64,000 bases of DNA from Trichosporon coremiiforme (Eukaryota > Basidiomycota > Tremellomycetes > Trichosporonales > Trichosporonaceae): NCBI GenBank assembly GCA_039545355.1, contig BCJJ01000006.1, positions 806,001 to 870,000 of the forward strand. Direction: 5' to 3'. Positions within the stretch are counted from its first letter, which is position 1. Every line of letters starts with the position of its first letter. The translations under genes and the position numbers were made by a program. Shown here piece after piece: positions 1 through 11,918 of this stretch. The notes below the pieces were generated by a model that saw nothing but the letters and a program-made list of their open reading frames with translations, had not been told where the DNA came from and made no database searches.

Positions 1-669
1 CATAGACACAAACGAGCATTGTACATCCCGGCAGACACCACTCACTCATAGACACTTCTGCTGCAACATATCTCCATCCTCAAACGAGCTTCAAACAAGC
101 CCCGTTGCCATGGCGACTGTGGCAGCTCCGTGCCAGCTAAAGCTGTCCCTCAGAACGCGTCTGAGGTGAAAGCCCAAATGCCGTCGGATCCGATCGGTGC
201 ACGCGGCGCACATTCGATTGATCACCGCGCCGAGCCTGCGGCGGTCAACGGTGAAGATGAGTGGTCCCCCACGCCTTCCCCGCCATTGATGACGCGTGAG
301 AGCAATTCTCTCGCTAGTAGCTGCATGAGGGATTCAGGACTAGGCCGATGCGGATACGCGAGTAGCCAAGCCTAAACAGACAGCAATGGCGCTCACACAT
401 CAAAGTAAATGCAACCTTAACGCTGCACTGTGTTATTCCTTCGCTTGATTCAGAGATGCATAGCATGTAATCGTCGTTGGGTTTGTCAGTTGTTGCCCGG
501 CTGGGCACGGCAAATGTCTCTTAGCAGTTTTGTTACGTAACAGTCTTTCCTGGGTGGCAAAGGTGGAGGCCGCGTGAGGTCCGCGTGCGGCCAAAATGTC
601 GAGATTTCGAGGAAGACGAAGAAACCGACGTCTATCTCGGTCTTTCACAGCAACGACAACATACAAACA
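1..669. other. upstream non-coding sequence
   Basis: No convincing gene is seen. Short ORFs on both strands have no recognisable product. The right end is the promoter and leader of the exoribonuclease gene. An in-frame ATG lies at 574, but the ATG at 670 begins a better mitochondrial presequence. Confidence 0.5.
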
Positions 670-3582
670 ATGCGGCCAGCAATCCTTCGAAGGGTTGCTG
701 TGGCTTCTCAGCGGCGGCTTAAGTCGACCGCCGCCAGTCAGCGGTCGTCCGCCGGCCTGCTCGCGGACTTTGACGCGCTACAGGCGAAGCGACCTCGAGG
801 GAAGGCGAAGAAGGGCAGGTCGAAGGGCCCCCCCATCGTGCCGGGTCCGGAACCCGCCGCGCCGGCCGCGAAGAGCACGAGACCGGAGATCAATTACACG
901 ACGAACATGGCCGCGAAGAGTATGGAGCGCATGACGTTCTTTGCCGGCGACGAGGTCGACTTTGCAGACGGCGACGTCGAAGCTGCAGAGGACGTCCCGG
1001 GAATCGAGGTTGGACGGGTCGTCGAGCTGAGGCGGTGAGTACAGTCGGAGCTTCCATATTCCATATCTGGAGCTGACGACAGATCGTACATGACTACCAT
1101 TGGCGTCGTGCTCGCCACCATCATGCTGGACGGTCGACGACGACTCCTCGTCATGCGCTCGACAGGCGAGATCTGGCCCGCCGTCGAGTCCGACGTGACC
1201 TTCGTCATGCCCCCGAGTCTTATTCCGGAAGAGGTGTCGGCGGGGTGCTGGTCGCCCGAGCTGCTCCAGCTCTGGGCAACGGGGCAGGACGTCGGCATGG
1301 CCTCGGCTGGCGAGCAGTCCGCTCTTCTTGGGAAGCAGGCGGCAGAGGACATGGCGGACTGCAGGCGGCAAGCCTCGGCCGTGCTGAGGAAAGTGCAGCG
1401 CGAGACGGAGCGGATGGAGACGCACCTTCTTGCGCGCGGCGTGGGTGGCGCCGGAGCCATCTGGGAGCGGTACGCGGACGAAGTGGAACGGCGCAGCGTC
1501 TCAGCCCAAGAGGTCGCGATGCATCTCCTCGGTCTCGAGCGGCCAGTCGGCCGGAACACTCTCCCGACATTCGCGGCGCACTGCCTCCTCATGCGGCGGC
1601 CCGACTGCTTCGTGGCTGACGAGCGAGACGTGTGGGCTTCCGGTCGCTACTTGGTGCGCTCGAAGCGGGAACGCGAACTGCGCCAGCGTATCCGGGATAG
1701 AGTCTTCAGCGATGCGCCCGAGATGCGCGCCTTCGCCAAGCACGCAGAAGAGGTGAGGGCCTCCCTCGCAGCCGCTCAGCCCGCGAAGGAGTGGGAGGAC
1801 GCGGACCGCGAGTTCCTGCACGTGCTGACGCTCCCGATGGTCGAGACGCGTTCGACGCAGGCGCTCCCCGCCGGTCCCATGGCGAACAGCACGCTGAAGT
1901 CTCTCGGGCCCAGCTTCCGAGAAGAGGGGAAGGAGGAGCAGGACACGATCGACCAGGGCGACTATGTCGCTACGCTCGAGAGTGTCGGAGTCATACCCGC
2001 CAGCGACAGTCTGCGTGCCAGCATTGCGCGCGAGGGCGCTGAGCGCGCAGCCGCCATCGACGGCATTCAGCTCCCCATCAACCCGGCGGGACGCGATGAG
2101 CCGACAGAAGCGGATAGGCTGCTCGACGGTCTCAGGGAGGACATGGCCACTCCGGCATTCGTCATCGACGACGCTGGAGCCAAAGAGCTCGACGACGGTG
2201 TCGCGCTCGAGCGTGTTGGCGACGACTTCTGGATCCACGTGCACGTTGCGGACCCGACGCGATTCCTGCAGCGCGGCGACGCGCTCGCGACCCAGGCGGC
2301 GTACATGGGCTCGACGCTGTATCTTCCCGAGGGCACCGTGCCGCTCCTCCCGCACGAGATGGGAAAGGGTGCTATGTCCCTCGGCTCTGGGGACGGCAAG
2401 GGCCAGCCGACGCTCGTCATGAGCGCGCTCTTGAGCAAGGACGGGGACGTGAAGGACACGCGTGTGCGGTTAGGTTGGCTGCGCACGCCGCGCATCACGA
2501 CATACAGCGCCGTGAACGACGTGCTCGGCGTCCAACCTCCTGTGAGGCGATACCCGTTCGGGCGCAATTCCGCTCTCTCCGGCGGCGAGGATCGCGAGGG
2601 CGCCCCGCTTTCTGAGTCCGACGCCGAGGACTTGCGCACGTTGCAGTCGCTCGCCTCGAAACTGCGCGCGAAGCGGACAGCCTCAGCCGGACTCGAGTGG
2701 GACCAGCCGTACTCTTCCTTCTTCGTCCGCTCAGCCCCGCCACTCACCAACGTCTTCAACCCCGTCTCCATCCCGACCCAGCCGACTACCTCGCAACCGT
2801 TCGAGTATGAGTACGCCGTCGACCAGCTCGGCATGTCCTTCCCCAGTGCGCAGATGACGGTTGCCGAGCTCATGATCCTAGCCAACGGCATTGCCGCCCA
2901 ATTCCTCTCTGACCGGGGTGTGAACGCCCTGTTCAGAGGCAGTCTGCCACCGCGGGCGACGAGTCGCTCTCGCTCGACGGTCGAGGAGCTGCTAGCCAAG
3001 CGTCTTCCCGGCACGGCCGTTCTGCCTCCAGGCGCCGTCGAGAAGGCGGCCCTCCTTTGGTCCCAGGCTACAGTGACGGCCGAGGCGCGCGAGGCGTGGC
3101 TCATGGGTCTTCCTGCATACTTGCGCGCAACTTCCCCTCTGCGACGATACGACGATCTCCTAGCCCACTGGCAGATTAAGGGCGCCCTCGCCACCGACGC
3201 TGGCATTACCGATGCCATGCTTAAGCCGCTGAACAAGAAGGAGGTCGAGCGGGAATTGTTCCGCGCGACGCACGCTGATCGCCGCGCGAAGCGTGCCAAC
3301 ACCGACGCGGTCGATTACTGGCGCGCACTTGCCGTGCGGAATGAGATCAAGAATCCTGCGCTCATGGACAACGAGAAGGGACGCGTCGACCTCACGAAGC
3401 CGATCCAGGTTAGGGTCAGAGACGGAGGAGGCGTGACGCATGCGACGGCGTTCAGTCCCGATCTAGGAGGCGGTGTCTCCGTCGAGACGGATCGCGCGCT
3501 GCCGATCGGAGAAGAGGTCGAGGTCAAGATCACGGGAGGACTGACTTGGCCCAAGGCCGTTGTGACTGCCAAGCTGGCGTAG
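670..3582 (+). CDS. DSS1: mitochondrial RNase II-family 3'-5' exoribonuclease (Dss1/Msu1-like)
   Basis: Exons 670..1034 and 1083..3582; 48-nt intron with GTGAGT donor and CTGAC branch site; 954 aa. In yeast, Dss1 is the nuclease of the mitochondrial degradosome with the helicase Suv3. The N-terminus is Arg/Ser/Ala-rich and nearly free of acidic residues (MRPAILRRVAVASQRRLK), typical of a matrix-targeting signal. An SH3-like stretch (PGIEVGRVVELRR) follows near residue 115. The RNB core begins near residue 480 with the acidic catalytic signature IDDAGAKELDDG; the late RNB motif ATSPLRRYDDLLAHW is also present. A weak C-terminal S1/OB-like end carries IQVRVRDGGG. The start at 670 was chosen over the in-frame ATG at 574 because only 670 places the presequence at the N-terminus. 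Family assignment is strong; mitochondrial location is inferred. Confidence 0.9.
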
Positions 3583-3727
3583 ACATTACTCAACCTCTCG
3601 AAACGAATCACTCAGCCGAACCAGACAAGCATCTTGTAGCAATTACTCTTACATCATTATGCATAGCATCACTCTAGATCCACTCACTGTCACTGTCCGT
3701 CTATCACTTCTACAACTCGCCACGCGG

Positions 3728-5005
3728 TTAGAAGCCCATCCGCATCGGCGGGGGCGGAGGCGGCTGCTGACTCCTTCCTCCTCGTCCTCCCTGACCGCCC
3801 TGCTGTTGGCCACCATACTGCTGCTGTCCACCGTACTGCTGCTGTCCCTGCTGGGCGTACTGCCCCTGGCCCTGCTGCTGGTATCCGTTCGCGCCGTACT
3901 GCGCGTAGTACTGCTCATACCCCGGGTACTGCTGGTAGCCCTGCGCGGGCGCGCCCGGCGGAGGCGGGGGAGCACCAGCGGGCGCACCGATCACGTTCGC
4001 CTGCGTGAAGCCAGCCGGCAGGGCGGGGGCTGCCGGTGCCGGAGCCGCTTCCGGCGGGGGCGGAGGGGGGACGTACGCTGGCGTCGTTGCTGGATGTCAG
4101 CTGCACGTCATCAATAAAGCTGGACCGCTCGGAGGCGCGACCACACCTCGGGCCCGCGACCCTCGGCACACTTACATCCAAAGAATCCACCCGACGTCTT
4201 CTTCGCCTGCGCGGCGAGCAGACGCTCCGCAGTCGTGCCATGGCGCTCGCCCTTGCCGTCCTTCTTGAACGCATACTGGACCGACACCTGCTTGCCACCG
4301 AGGAACTGGTTGTTCATGTTCTCGATCGCCATGTCGCTCGCCTCGAAGTCGTGGAACGACACAAAGCCGTACCCCTTGGATTCTCCCGTGGCGGGGTCGC
4401 GGGCGATCTGGAGTCGGGTCAGCTATACCAAGTGGCGGAAAACGTAGCTGGTGATAGAAGAAAAGAAGGGAAGGGAGGATGAAGGGTGGCATACCTTCGG
4501 CTGCTCCGCGATCGCACCAAACGTCGAGAACGTGTCGTACAGCGCCTGCTCATCGGTTGACGGGTCGAGGTTTCCAATGAAGAGGTTGGCGCCGACGTCG
4601 AGCTGCTTCTTGTCGTAGCTCGCCTTGTTCACGCGAATCGGCTTTCCGAACAGCTTGATCTGATTCATGATCTTGCACGCGTAGTCGGCGTCTTCCTCGG
4701 ACAGGAACTCGCAGAACCCGAAGCCCTGGTGCTGCATCGAGATGCGGTCTTTCGGGAGGAACACATTCGCTGGAGGTTAGCTAGGCACGGCAACTTAGCT
4801 CGAGAATACGCACACACCGGTCCCGCCTGCCTGTTTTCGTCAGCTCAGCAATGGGCGGATAGCTTACAGCATCAGCTCCCAGATCAGCGCGTCCGTACAC
4901 CGCTCATCGAGGTTGCCCTGTTTGTCAGCTGTCAACGACTCAGTAGTAGCTCACCAGATACACCGTCGCCTCCTGATTCCTATCCTGCTCGGGCTTGTTC
5001 TGCAT
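3728..5005 (-). CDS. HSH49: splicing factor 3b subunit 4 (SF3b4/Hsh49), two RRMs
   Basis: Exons in transcript order: 5005..4955, 4917..4868, 4830..4814, 4769..4495, 4407..4176, 4089..3728; 328 aa. It is the SF3b subunit of the U2 snRNP that contacts pre-mRNA near the branch site. RRM1 starts with ATVYLGNLDER and contains [13 protein letters not shown] and EEDADYA. RRM2 follows with [11 protein letters not shown] and [16 protein letters not shown], then the family-typical [20 protein letters not shown]. The C-terminal tail is Pro-rich and then Gln/Gly/Tyr-rich (repeats like QQQYGG), as in other SF3b4 proteins. Exon 3 is only 17 nt and is needed to give [14 protein letters not shown]. The third intron uses GTGCGT. 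It is divergent from the hydrolase gene. Confidence 0.93.
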
Positions 5006-5233
5006 GGCGGCAGTTTTGGATGGTGGATGAGCAAAGCACGCTGCTGTTATTGCTGAGCTCGCCCGACGTGAATGGTACTTTCAGGTTGGTTCTGCTATTC
5101 TCGTCACGTGATGAGACGCCACGTGAACGCTCATGTCGTGGTGCTGGTGGGTGGCAAAAACAACAACGCACGTATAGCCGGAGCCTGCACTGACTTTTCT
5201 CACTCCCCAAGTTCCAGCCTGCATGCAGCCAGC
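5006..5233. promoter_or_regulatory. short divergent promoter between SF3b4 and hydrolase genes
   Basis: Only 228 bp separate the two start codons. No strong TATA box is seen. The stretch holds an E-box-like CACGTG near 5105 and a GCCACGTGAA near 5119. Shared regulation of the two genes is inferred from spacing alone. Confidence 0.45.
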
Positions 5234-6759
5234 ATGACGACTCAGCAGCTGCAGCAACGCGACCTCCTCGTCCTGGTATGGGTGCATGGGTAAGCTGCTT
5301 TGTCAATATCAAGCTAACCTCAGCTTCAAGGGGAACGACGTAACATTCGAGGGCTTTCCGGAGCGTGAGTTGCAGCTACATCTTCCTTGCAATGCAGCTG
5401 ACAAGCCACAGGGATAGTGCGCATTCTCGAGGAAGCTCATCCGGCATTGAACGTGGTGTCGCGCGTGTTCCCTGCGTACCAGACGCGGGGCGAACTAGTA
5501 AGCTTTATTCATGCGACGTTCAAGCTGACCACAGACCGCGGCCACTGAGGCGTTCGTCGAGTGGCTCACCGGCCAGGTCGTCGCGCTCGAAAATGGAGGC
5601 GGCGCGGGCCGGGGCGCAGGAAGCGCCAAGATCGTGCTCATGGGGCACTCGTAAGCTATTTTCTCCTTTCGCTAGCTGATACCAGGATGGGTGGGCTTCT
5701 GATCGCCGATACCGTGAGCCGGATCGCCCAGTCCACACGGGAAACGGACCCGCTGTGGCCTAACGTGATTGCCACGATTGCCTATGACACACCTGTGAGC
5801 TACGAGATGCTTGACCAAGCTGACAACAGTACCTTGGATTGCATCCGGTATGCTTCGATGTCGCAATGTTAGCTAACAGCAGCACGTGTTCAAGCACCAA
5901 CTCAGCCAAGCGGCCTCTTACGCTGAGACCGCGCGCTCGGTAGCGGGCAACCTCGCCATCTTGTCCCCACTAGCATTGGGCTGGGGCTTCGGCAAGGCAA
6001 AGCAGGCGGAGGAGCGCGCCGCCGAGGCCGAAGCGAACAAGGAACGCTCGCCCGCTGCCGATCCCAAGGCGCCTGCCGAGAAGAGCGGATGGTGGACCGC
6101 CAAGACCGCCATGGGCATCGGCGCGCTGGCGATGGGCGCCGCCGCCGCCGCGGGAGCGTACTACAGGGAAGACCTTCAGAACACGTTCGCGACGGGCTGG
6201 CGCTGGGGATTCGACCATATGACCTTCGTCCGCAACCTGTGGGACAACGACGGACTCAAGAACCGCATGGCGCAGATCGAGGAGAACCGCGCCAAGCGGC
6301 ACGTCGCATTCGCCAAGTGAGTCGGCCGGTCTTAGCTCGAGCTGGGTCATGTACGATGTAGTTAACGACAGCTTCTTCACCTGTCTTCCTCCCAAACCGC
6401 CCGCGCACCCCGACGAGCGCACCTTCACGATCCTGCCCGCGTCCAGCGACCCGTTACGAAAGTTTTGGCGCCCACAGTACAATTCCAAAGCGAAAGACGA
6501 AATCAGCGCCCATATGGGCATGTTCAACCCTTCCTCTAATGACGGATTCTACGACCTTGGTCTCCAGGTCAGCAGACTGATTGCGAGAAGACTGCTGGAT
6601 CCGGATGCGGCGGATCTGCCCTCGACGCCGCCGTTGGAGAAGAGTCCGGCGCCCGAGGCCCGGCCTAACGGGAAGGAAGGTGCGAAGAAGAAGCAGAAGA
6701 TGAAGGCGAATGGAGTACCCGCCGAGAAGGAAATTATCGACCTGACTGGCGAAGACTAG
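5234..6759 (+). CDS. alpha/beta-hydrolase, DUF676-like serine esterase
   Basis: Exons 5234..5289, 5324..5364, 5412..5497, 5535..5650, 5686..5794, 5830..5847, 5883..6316, 6372..6759; 415 aa; all joins keep frame. The N-terminal strand LLVLVWVHGFKGND supplies the oxyanion HG. The nucleophile elbow is GHSMGG (residues 98-103), with Ser100 split by intron 4. The family block DTP-YLGLHP-HVFK follows, and YLGLHP is encoded entirely by an 18-nt exon. After an Ala/Glu-rich linker (residues ~170-220), a hydrophobic run GIGALAMGAAAAAGAYY could be a membrane or buried helix. The C-terminus is Lys-rich and ends IIDLTGED, resembling a SUMO-interacting motif. A cryptic tandem acceptor (CAGCAG) lies before exon 7. 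The substrate is unknown; lipase or esterase activity is inferred from the fold. Confidence 0.85.
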
Positions 6760-7276
6760 TCACCGTCAGGACTCGGCAACGGGACTGCTCGTTTCATATT
6801 CGCACTCGCCCACGGATACCGATTACTTCGCACACGCCGGTACTGACGGCACCACCCTCTAGATAGAATTTGTTAAGTTAGTAAACAAAATGCACACGCA
6901 ACGACAGCACACTCTCTGCTGCACTGCTCCGACTGGGCCGCCCCACCACCGTGCTCCCGCGCGACAGTTGATTAACTAAACTCGTACACTCGCATCGATT
7001 TTGCAACTACATTCCATGCTCATCATGCACATGACAGGTGGAGGCGTGGCCCGGGCCGCGGTTGGTGGCCGGGCGCAGAATGATCTGATAATTGTATGGT
7101 GAACGAGGGGACGAGGGGAGTTTGACGGTCTTGCTTTGCTTGAGGATAAGAAAATGAAAAGAGAATGAGAGAGAAGAAAAGAGTAAGAATGGCAGAGTTG
7201 GAAAGAATCATGTCGGGAGGCGGAGCGACAGGAGTATTGCACAGCGCGGGCTCAAAGGCTGAGATGAACCTCAGAC
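6760..7276. other. convergent intergenic region
   Basis: This stretch lies between the hydrolase stop and the striatin stop. It should hold both 3' UTRs. No gene or RNA was recognised. It is locally AT-richer around 6860-6880 and 7130-7200 (GAGA-rich). Confidence 0.5.
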
Positions 7277-10029
7277 CTAACCTGCACCCCACAGACGGAC
7301 CACACCGTCGGCACCCGCACTCGCGACGATGGGCAGCTCCGGATGCGAGGCGACGTACGTGACGCCCTCGTCTGAGCGCTGGCGATGTCCCGTCAAGTCC
7401 TGGAGGGACGTCTTGCGCTGCAGGTCCCAGAGGCGGACGCTGCAGTCGACGCTGGCGCTGAGGATGCCCATAGGTGAAAGCGGGGAAAGGGCGAGGCTCG
7501 TGATCGGGGCGGGGTGGGCGAGGAGGCCTGGAGCGGGCGGAGCGCCGTCGGCCTTCAAGTCGATGAAGTGAAGGTACCCATTCTCGTGGCCCGTGACGAC
7601 AAGCGGCATGGTCGGGTGGCTCACGATGGCGTTGACCTGCGCGCCCTCCTGGCCGAGCGTCGCAACCTCCTTGTCCTCCTGAACAGAGTACACCTTGACG
7701 AGGCCGTTCGAGAGACCGATCAGGACCCGCGAGTAGTCCTGATTGTCCGGCGCGAGGCATGTCGGCGTAAGGCCTTCGCCAAAGTCCGAGTAGGTCGCTC
7801 GCAGCGTCCAGCGCCCGTTGCGCTCCTCCCAGATCTTGGCCGTGCCGTCCGCGGACACACTGACGAGCGTGCTCTCCGCTCGGCGAGCGAGGCCATTAGG
7901 CGCAGCCGAGCCGTTACGCTCCGGCCGGGCGGGCAGCAAGCACACGTCCCACACCACATCTGTGTGCCCCTCAAGCGTCTGGATGGCGGCCGAGGCGTCG
8001 TATGGCGCATATGGGTCGTGGTCGCGGGGCGGCAGTTTCCACACGCGGATCGTGGAATCCATCGACCCTGAAATAACGACACCGAGGCTGTCCGAAAGCG
8101 TCACGGTGGTCACCGGCATGGTGTGACCGCGATAAGTCACGACTGGCTCAAGTTCAGACGAAGGATGAGGCCTGAGCACCGTTAGCACGGACGCGAAACC
8201 AGACAGCCGGTGTTTATCACTCACTTGGACGACATAACGCTTGGCGTGTCGAGCGCCCATACCTTGACCGTGCAGTCGTCGCCACCGCTGGCGAGCACGA
8301 GGTCGGGCCCCCGCGCGATCGCAACACCGCGGACAATGTCGAGGTGGCTCTTCAGTGTTCTCCGCGTCGTCCAGATGCGGTCTGATCCTCCATCGGCCTC
8401 GTTTTCCTCCTCGTCAATCAGCGTCAATGTCGCTAACTGCTCCTCGTCACTGGCGCGCCTTGGTGGCCAGGGTACCTTGCTGGCAGCCTCGTTTGCGGCA
8501 CGCAGCTGGTCGCGCCACGCAGCCTTCGACTCGGGCTTGTAGATGGCAGTCAGCACCTGTCGGGGCTGTTGCTGCTGCTGAGGCTGAGATTGGCCGGGCT
8601 CCTGCTTCCCTGAGGCGTCATCGCTCTCAGGCAGGTCTACCGTACGAGGCGCTGGTGAAGGAGGGGCGTCTGATGTTCCTGCAGTAGAACTCCCAGCAGG
8701 CGTGGGGTCGGCGGGTCGGGGAGCAGCCGGAGGGGGCGCCGACGTCTCAGCTCCGGCTCCGTTGGGGACTGAATAGCTCTGCTGCTGCTGCTGGCTGCCC
8801 GATCCGGAGGCAGCGCTCTCCTCCTTAGGCGCATCTGACTGGGTCTGCTGCGTCACCGGAGGTGGGGCCTTGACGCTGAACAAGGAAGGCAGCGGCTGGT
8901 CCGGCAGCGTCTTCTTCGGGCGATCAAGAGCTCCAGGCGGCTCGCCGTTGGACGCAGCATTCTCGTCGACAGCGACGGGAGCTCGCGGGGGAAGAGGGTT
9001 CAGAGCTCCGGGCGACGTGAGATAAGTGACTTCCTGCAGACATTGCTTCAGGTACTCGCGGCTGCGAGCGCGGGCCTTGGGATCCCGCTGGGGACCGCTG
9101 AGATTCTTCCACCCGCTCGTGTCCGGCGAAGGCCGATGAGAAGCAACTTTAGACACGGCCGATCCGTCCGCTTTTGATTGCTGCGAGCGCTCTGTGCACG
9201 GATCAGCGGTGAGAACGGGCTTCCGGATGGCTTTCCGGGCAACTCACCGATGTCATCGTCACCCTCACTGCTACCGGGGCTCCCTTCCTTCTCGTCGCGG
9301 TTCGATGACGTCTCCTCGTCCTTGAGCGCGACGAGGCGCGACGGAGGGATGGGTGGGGGCGTGCCAGACGAGACTGGGCGCGAGGTTGTCGATGCTTTCG
9401 TCCTGTGACCATGTCAGTACGAAGTTACCACTGTCACAGCAGCTCGCAGGGCGTGTTTATGTGCGCTCACCTTTCCTGACGGAGAGCGAATTCAAGCATC
9501 TTGACGCGACGTAACAGATCGACCTTGAGGTTCTCGGCGGACCTGCGCTGTCCCTCGAGGAGGGCGATACGCGCCTGTGATTGTCAGCTCTGCTGCCTGT
9601 CTGTGACTGTTTCCGACGAGTGCTTTGTTCGCTCTTGCCGCGAAAAAGCAACTGCAGCAGCGCAGTGACACGCACCCTCATTTCGGCGCGTTCAATCTCC
9701 CACTCGTTGCGATCACGCTCCCAGCGTCGCCACTCGGATTGCAGGTAGTGCAAGACATTGGCGAGGTTCATCTCGGGGTTCTGGGCCGCCTGCGAGTTGC
9801 TTTGGCCATCGGATGCAGAGTTCGGGCCCATGCCTCCGCCCTGAAGCTGCATGCCATGGTTTTGCTGCATCTGCTGCGGGCCGGGGCCGCCGCCGAGGCC
9901 GCCGCCCATGCCGTTCATCTGCTGGGGGCCTCCGGCGCCCATCTGAGGGCCGTTCGGGCCACCCATCTGGTTGCCGTAGATTTGAGGTGGATAGCCTTGC
10001 GCGTAGTCCCTACGCTGAGGGCGCATCAT
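7277..10029 (-). CDS. striatin-family WD40 scaffold (STRIPAK complex)
   Basis: Exons in transcript order: 10029..9676, 9574..9471, 9402..9248, 9191..8225, 8171..7277; 824 aa. Striatins scaffold PP2A and GCK kinases in the STRIPAK complex (Far8/PRO11 in fungi). Residues 1-84 are Gly/Gln/Met/Pro-rich. Residues ~85-152 hold the caveolin-binding and coiled-coil block: VLHYLQSEWRRWERDRNEWE, RARIALLEGQRRSAENLK, and RRVKMLEFALRQER. A long Ser/Pro/Gln-rich linker follows. From ~475 to the end there are WD40 repeats (LASGGDDCTVKVWALD, VISGSMDSTIRVWKL, SADGTAKIWEE, SASVDCSVRLWDL, SAGADGVVRLWG). The match to the striatin N-terminus across the first two introns is close, so the family call is secure. In related fungi striatins act in hyphal fusion, mating and septation; that role is inferred here. 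Confidence 0.92.
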
Positions 10030-10956
10030 GGTGGGCGTTGGCCGAGGGAATATGGTGGTAGTGTCTTGCGGCAGTGAGGACGCGTCAAGCCGGAGGCGAG
10101 AGGCCTAGAGCACGACGTCTGTTCTCAGAGCAGCGACAACGGGCGGACAGGGACAGTGGCGATTCGTTTTGGTGGTGTTGGAAGATGTGTCGTGTGAGTT
10201 GATGGCGATGGGGAGTCTTCAAGTCTAGACGGATGGTCGGAGAGGATAGAGGACAGAGACTCGGGAGTGTGCGATCCAAGTGCTTGTAGTCGGATGGGTC
10301 CGTTGTGTCCGTCGCACGACACGGAAGGGGCCAAGGGCAAATAGGCGGGAGAGAATGGAGTTGGGAGTCTAGGCGGGGAGGTGGGACGTGTCGTGGCAAT
10401 GCGCAATGCGGGGCCGTCGCGGCGGGGGCGTTGCGGGAGTCGTGAGCGGCCGTGTCGGACGGACAATGCTGGTGACGGGGATGATCTATACACGGAAGAG
10501 TGGTGGATGAGTCCTGGGCGAGGAGAGAGTGCAGTGGTGAGGTGGATGCGGTGTGGTGTGCGGCGTGCGCGCTGCTGCCCGACTGCCTGACTGGTTGCCT
10601 GCCTGCCTGCCTGCCTGCTTGCCTGTCGCTTGTGTGCTACGCCTATCCTCTGCCTGGGTGTTGCTTGGCTGGCTGACTGACTCGCTCGTTCCTCAGGTGC
10701 ATCAGGCCAGGAACGCGTACGGAGGTGGATCCCCATTAGGGCTTGATTAGCCCCCGGATTGTAATTCGCTCCTAATGCGATAAACAGCGTGCCTCGGCGT
10801 TATCCCGAGTGGCACCTCTCATCGACGAGTGTTAGGTGGGCCCCACTGTCCCCCGTTCTGGCTGTTGGGTGATCGATCCTCTCCTGACCTCCTGGGTGGG
10901 TAAACTGTTGCATCCAAGACTCCGAGTCTATTGTTGAAACTTGAGCAAGTCACTTT
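10030..10956. other. striatin 5' region and intergenic sequence
   Basis: This 927-bp stretch lies between the striatin start and the CsbD-like stop. It probably includes a long striatin 5' leader. Short ORFs look like chance. A TGCC tandem tract is annotated separately. Confidence 0.45.
10593..10626. repeat. TGCC tetranucleotide tract
   Basis: About seven to eight copies of TGCC/TGCT in tandem (GCCTGCCTGCCTGCCTGC and so on). It is a simple microsatellite. Confidence 0.8.
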
Positions 10957-11568
10957 CTACAGGCCGTCCTTCCAAGCGGCCTTCTCGGCACGCGCATTTC
11001 CCTCCATCTGCTTGCTCTGATCTCCCGTCACCATGCCCGCGACACTCTCCAGTTTACCCTTGACACCCTCGGCACTCGGCACGGGAACGGAAGCGACGTC
11101 GTCGCTGTTCGCCTGCTTGTACTTCCACTGAGCGCCCTCAGCCTGCATGTTGCCCTCATTCTGCATCTCCTGGTTTCCCGTGACGTAACCGAAAGCACTG
11201 GAGTCAGCTCGAGGTACAGACGCCTTGAACCAGAGACTAGCCTTGGTCATCAAGGACCGGAGGAAGGCACCACCCTGTAGAAGAGGGGGGAGGTTCACTC
11301 ACGACTTGGCCTTGCCCTTCGCGCTGTCGACTGTTGCGTCCTTCTTCGCCTCAATCTTGGCCCCCTCGACCTCGACTTGACCCTCCTTCTGAAGCTTCTG
11401 TCCGGACTCGATCCAGGCGTCACCAGTCGCTCCAGGGAGGACGGATCCGATGGCCTGCTCAGCCATGCCCTGGAGGTTCTGCAATGTCAACAAGGCGCAA
11501 TCGGTCACCGAACCCACCTTGAGCTGCCCAGAGATCTGACTCGGCCCCTGCTTGTTCTGTTCGGACAT
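10957..11568 (-). CDS. CsbD-like small stress protein (Hmp1-type)
   Basis: Exons in transcript order: 11568..11518, 11478..11303, 11197..10957; 155 aa. CsbD-like proteins are small, charged, often stress-induced; a fungal relative is called mismatched base pair and cruciform DNA recognition protein. Three CsbD-like segments are visible: SQISGQLKNLQGMAEQAIG with a following KLQKEGQVEVEGAK; a middle one with GYVTGNQEMQNEGNMQAEGA; and a C-terminal one with GKLESVAGMVTGDQ and QMEGNARAEKAAWK. The first intron is 39 nt; the second is about 105 nt and contains CTGAC near its acceptor. No signal peptide or membrane segment is seen. It is divergent from the questin-oxidase-like gene. Molecular role is unknown. 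Confidence 0.85.
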
Positions 11569-11918
11569 CTTGTACGTGTATTCGTGTGTGTTGCAATGCA
11601 ATCGGTGGTCAAACGACGCGGCCTCGTTGGAAAAGCGGGACGCTTCAAGAGGGTGACTGCCCATCCTCGAGTGTCAGGAACAGGTGACGTCAGTCAACAT
11701 GCCGCACAGCGCCGCATAGTGCATCGGGCATCGGCATGCACTTCTCGTGACCTCCAGATGTAATGCTGAGTAAACCCCGTTCTCAGAGTGGACAGAGATA
11801 TAACGTCAGTGCTTGCCCGCTTGATCTGGACATTGTTCCAATGCGGACATCACTAGCTCGACAAGCAGCTTATCGACTCCGCTACCACCAAGGCAAACTC
11901 CCACCCGGACACGAGAAT
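11569..11918. promoter_or_regulatory. divergent promoter, CsbD-like / questin-oxidase-like genes
   Basis: About 350 bp between the two start codons. No clear TATA box or repeated motif stands out. In-frame upstream ATGs of the right-hand gene at 11763 and 11841 fall inside it, so its right edge is uncertain. Confidence 0.4.

Noticed and set aside
2067..3302. Minus-strand ORF of 411 codons
   Set aside because: It is antisense to the conserved RNB exoribonuclease; long open frames opposite GC-rich genes are common by chance.
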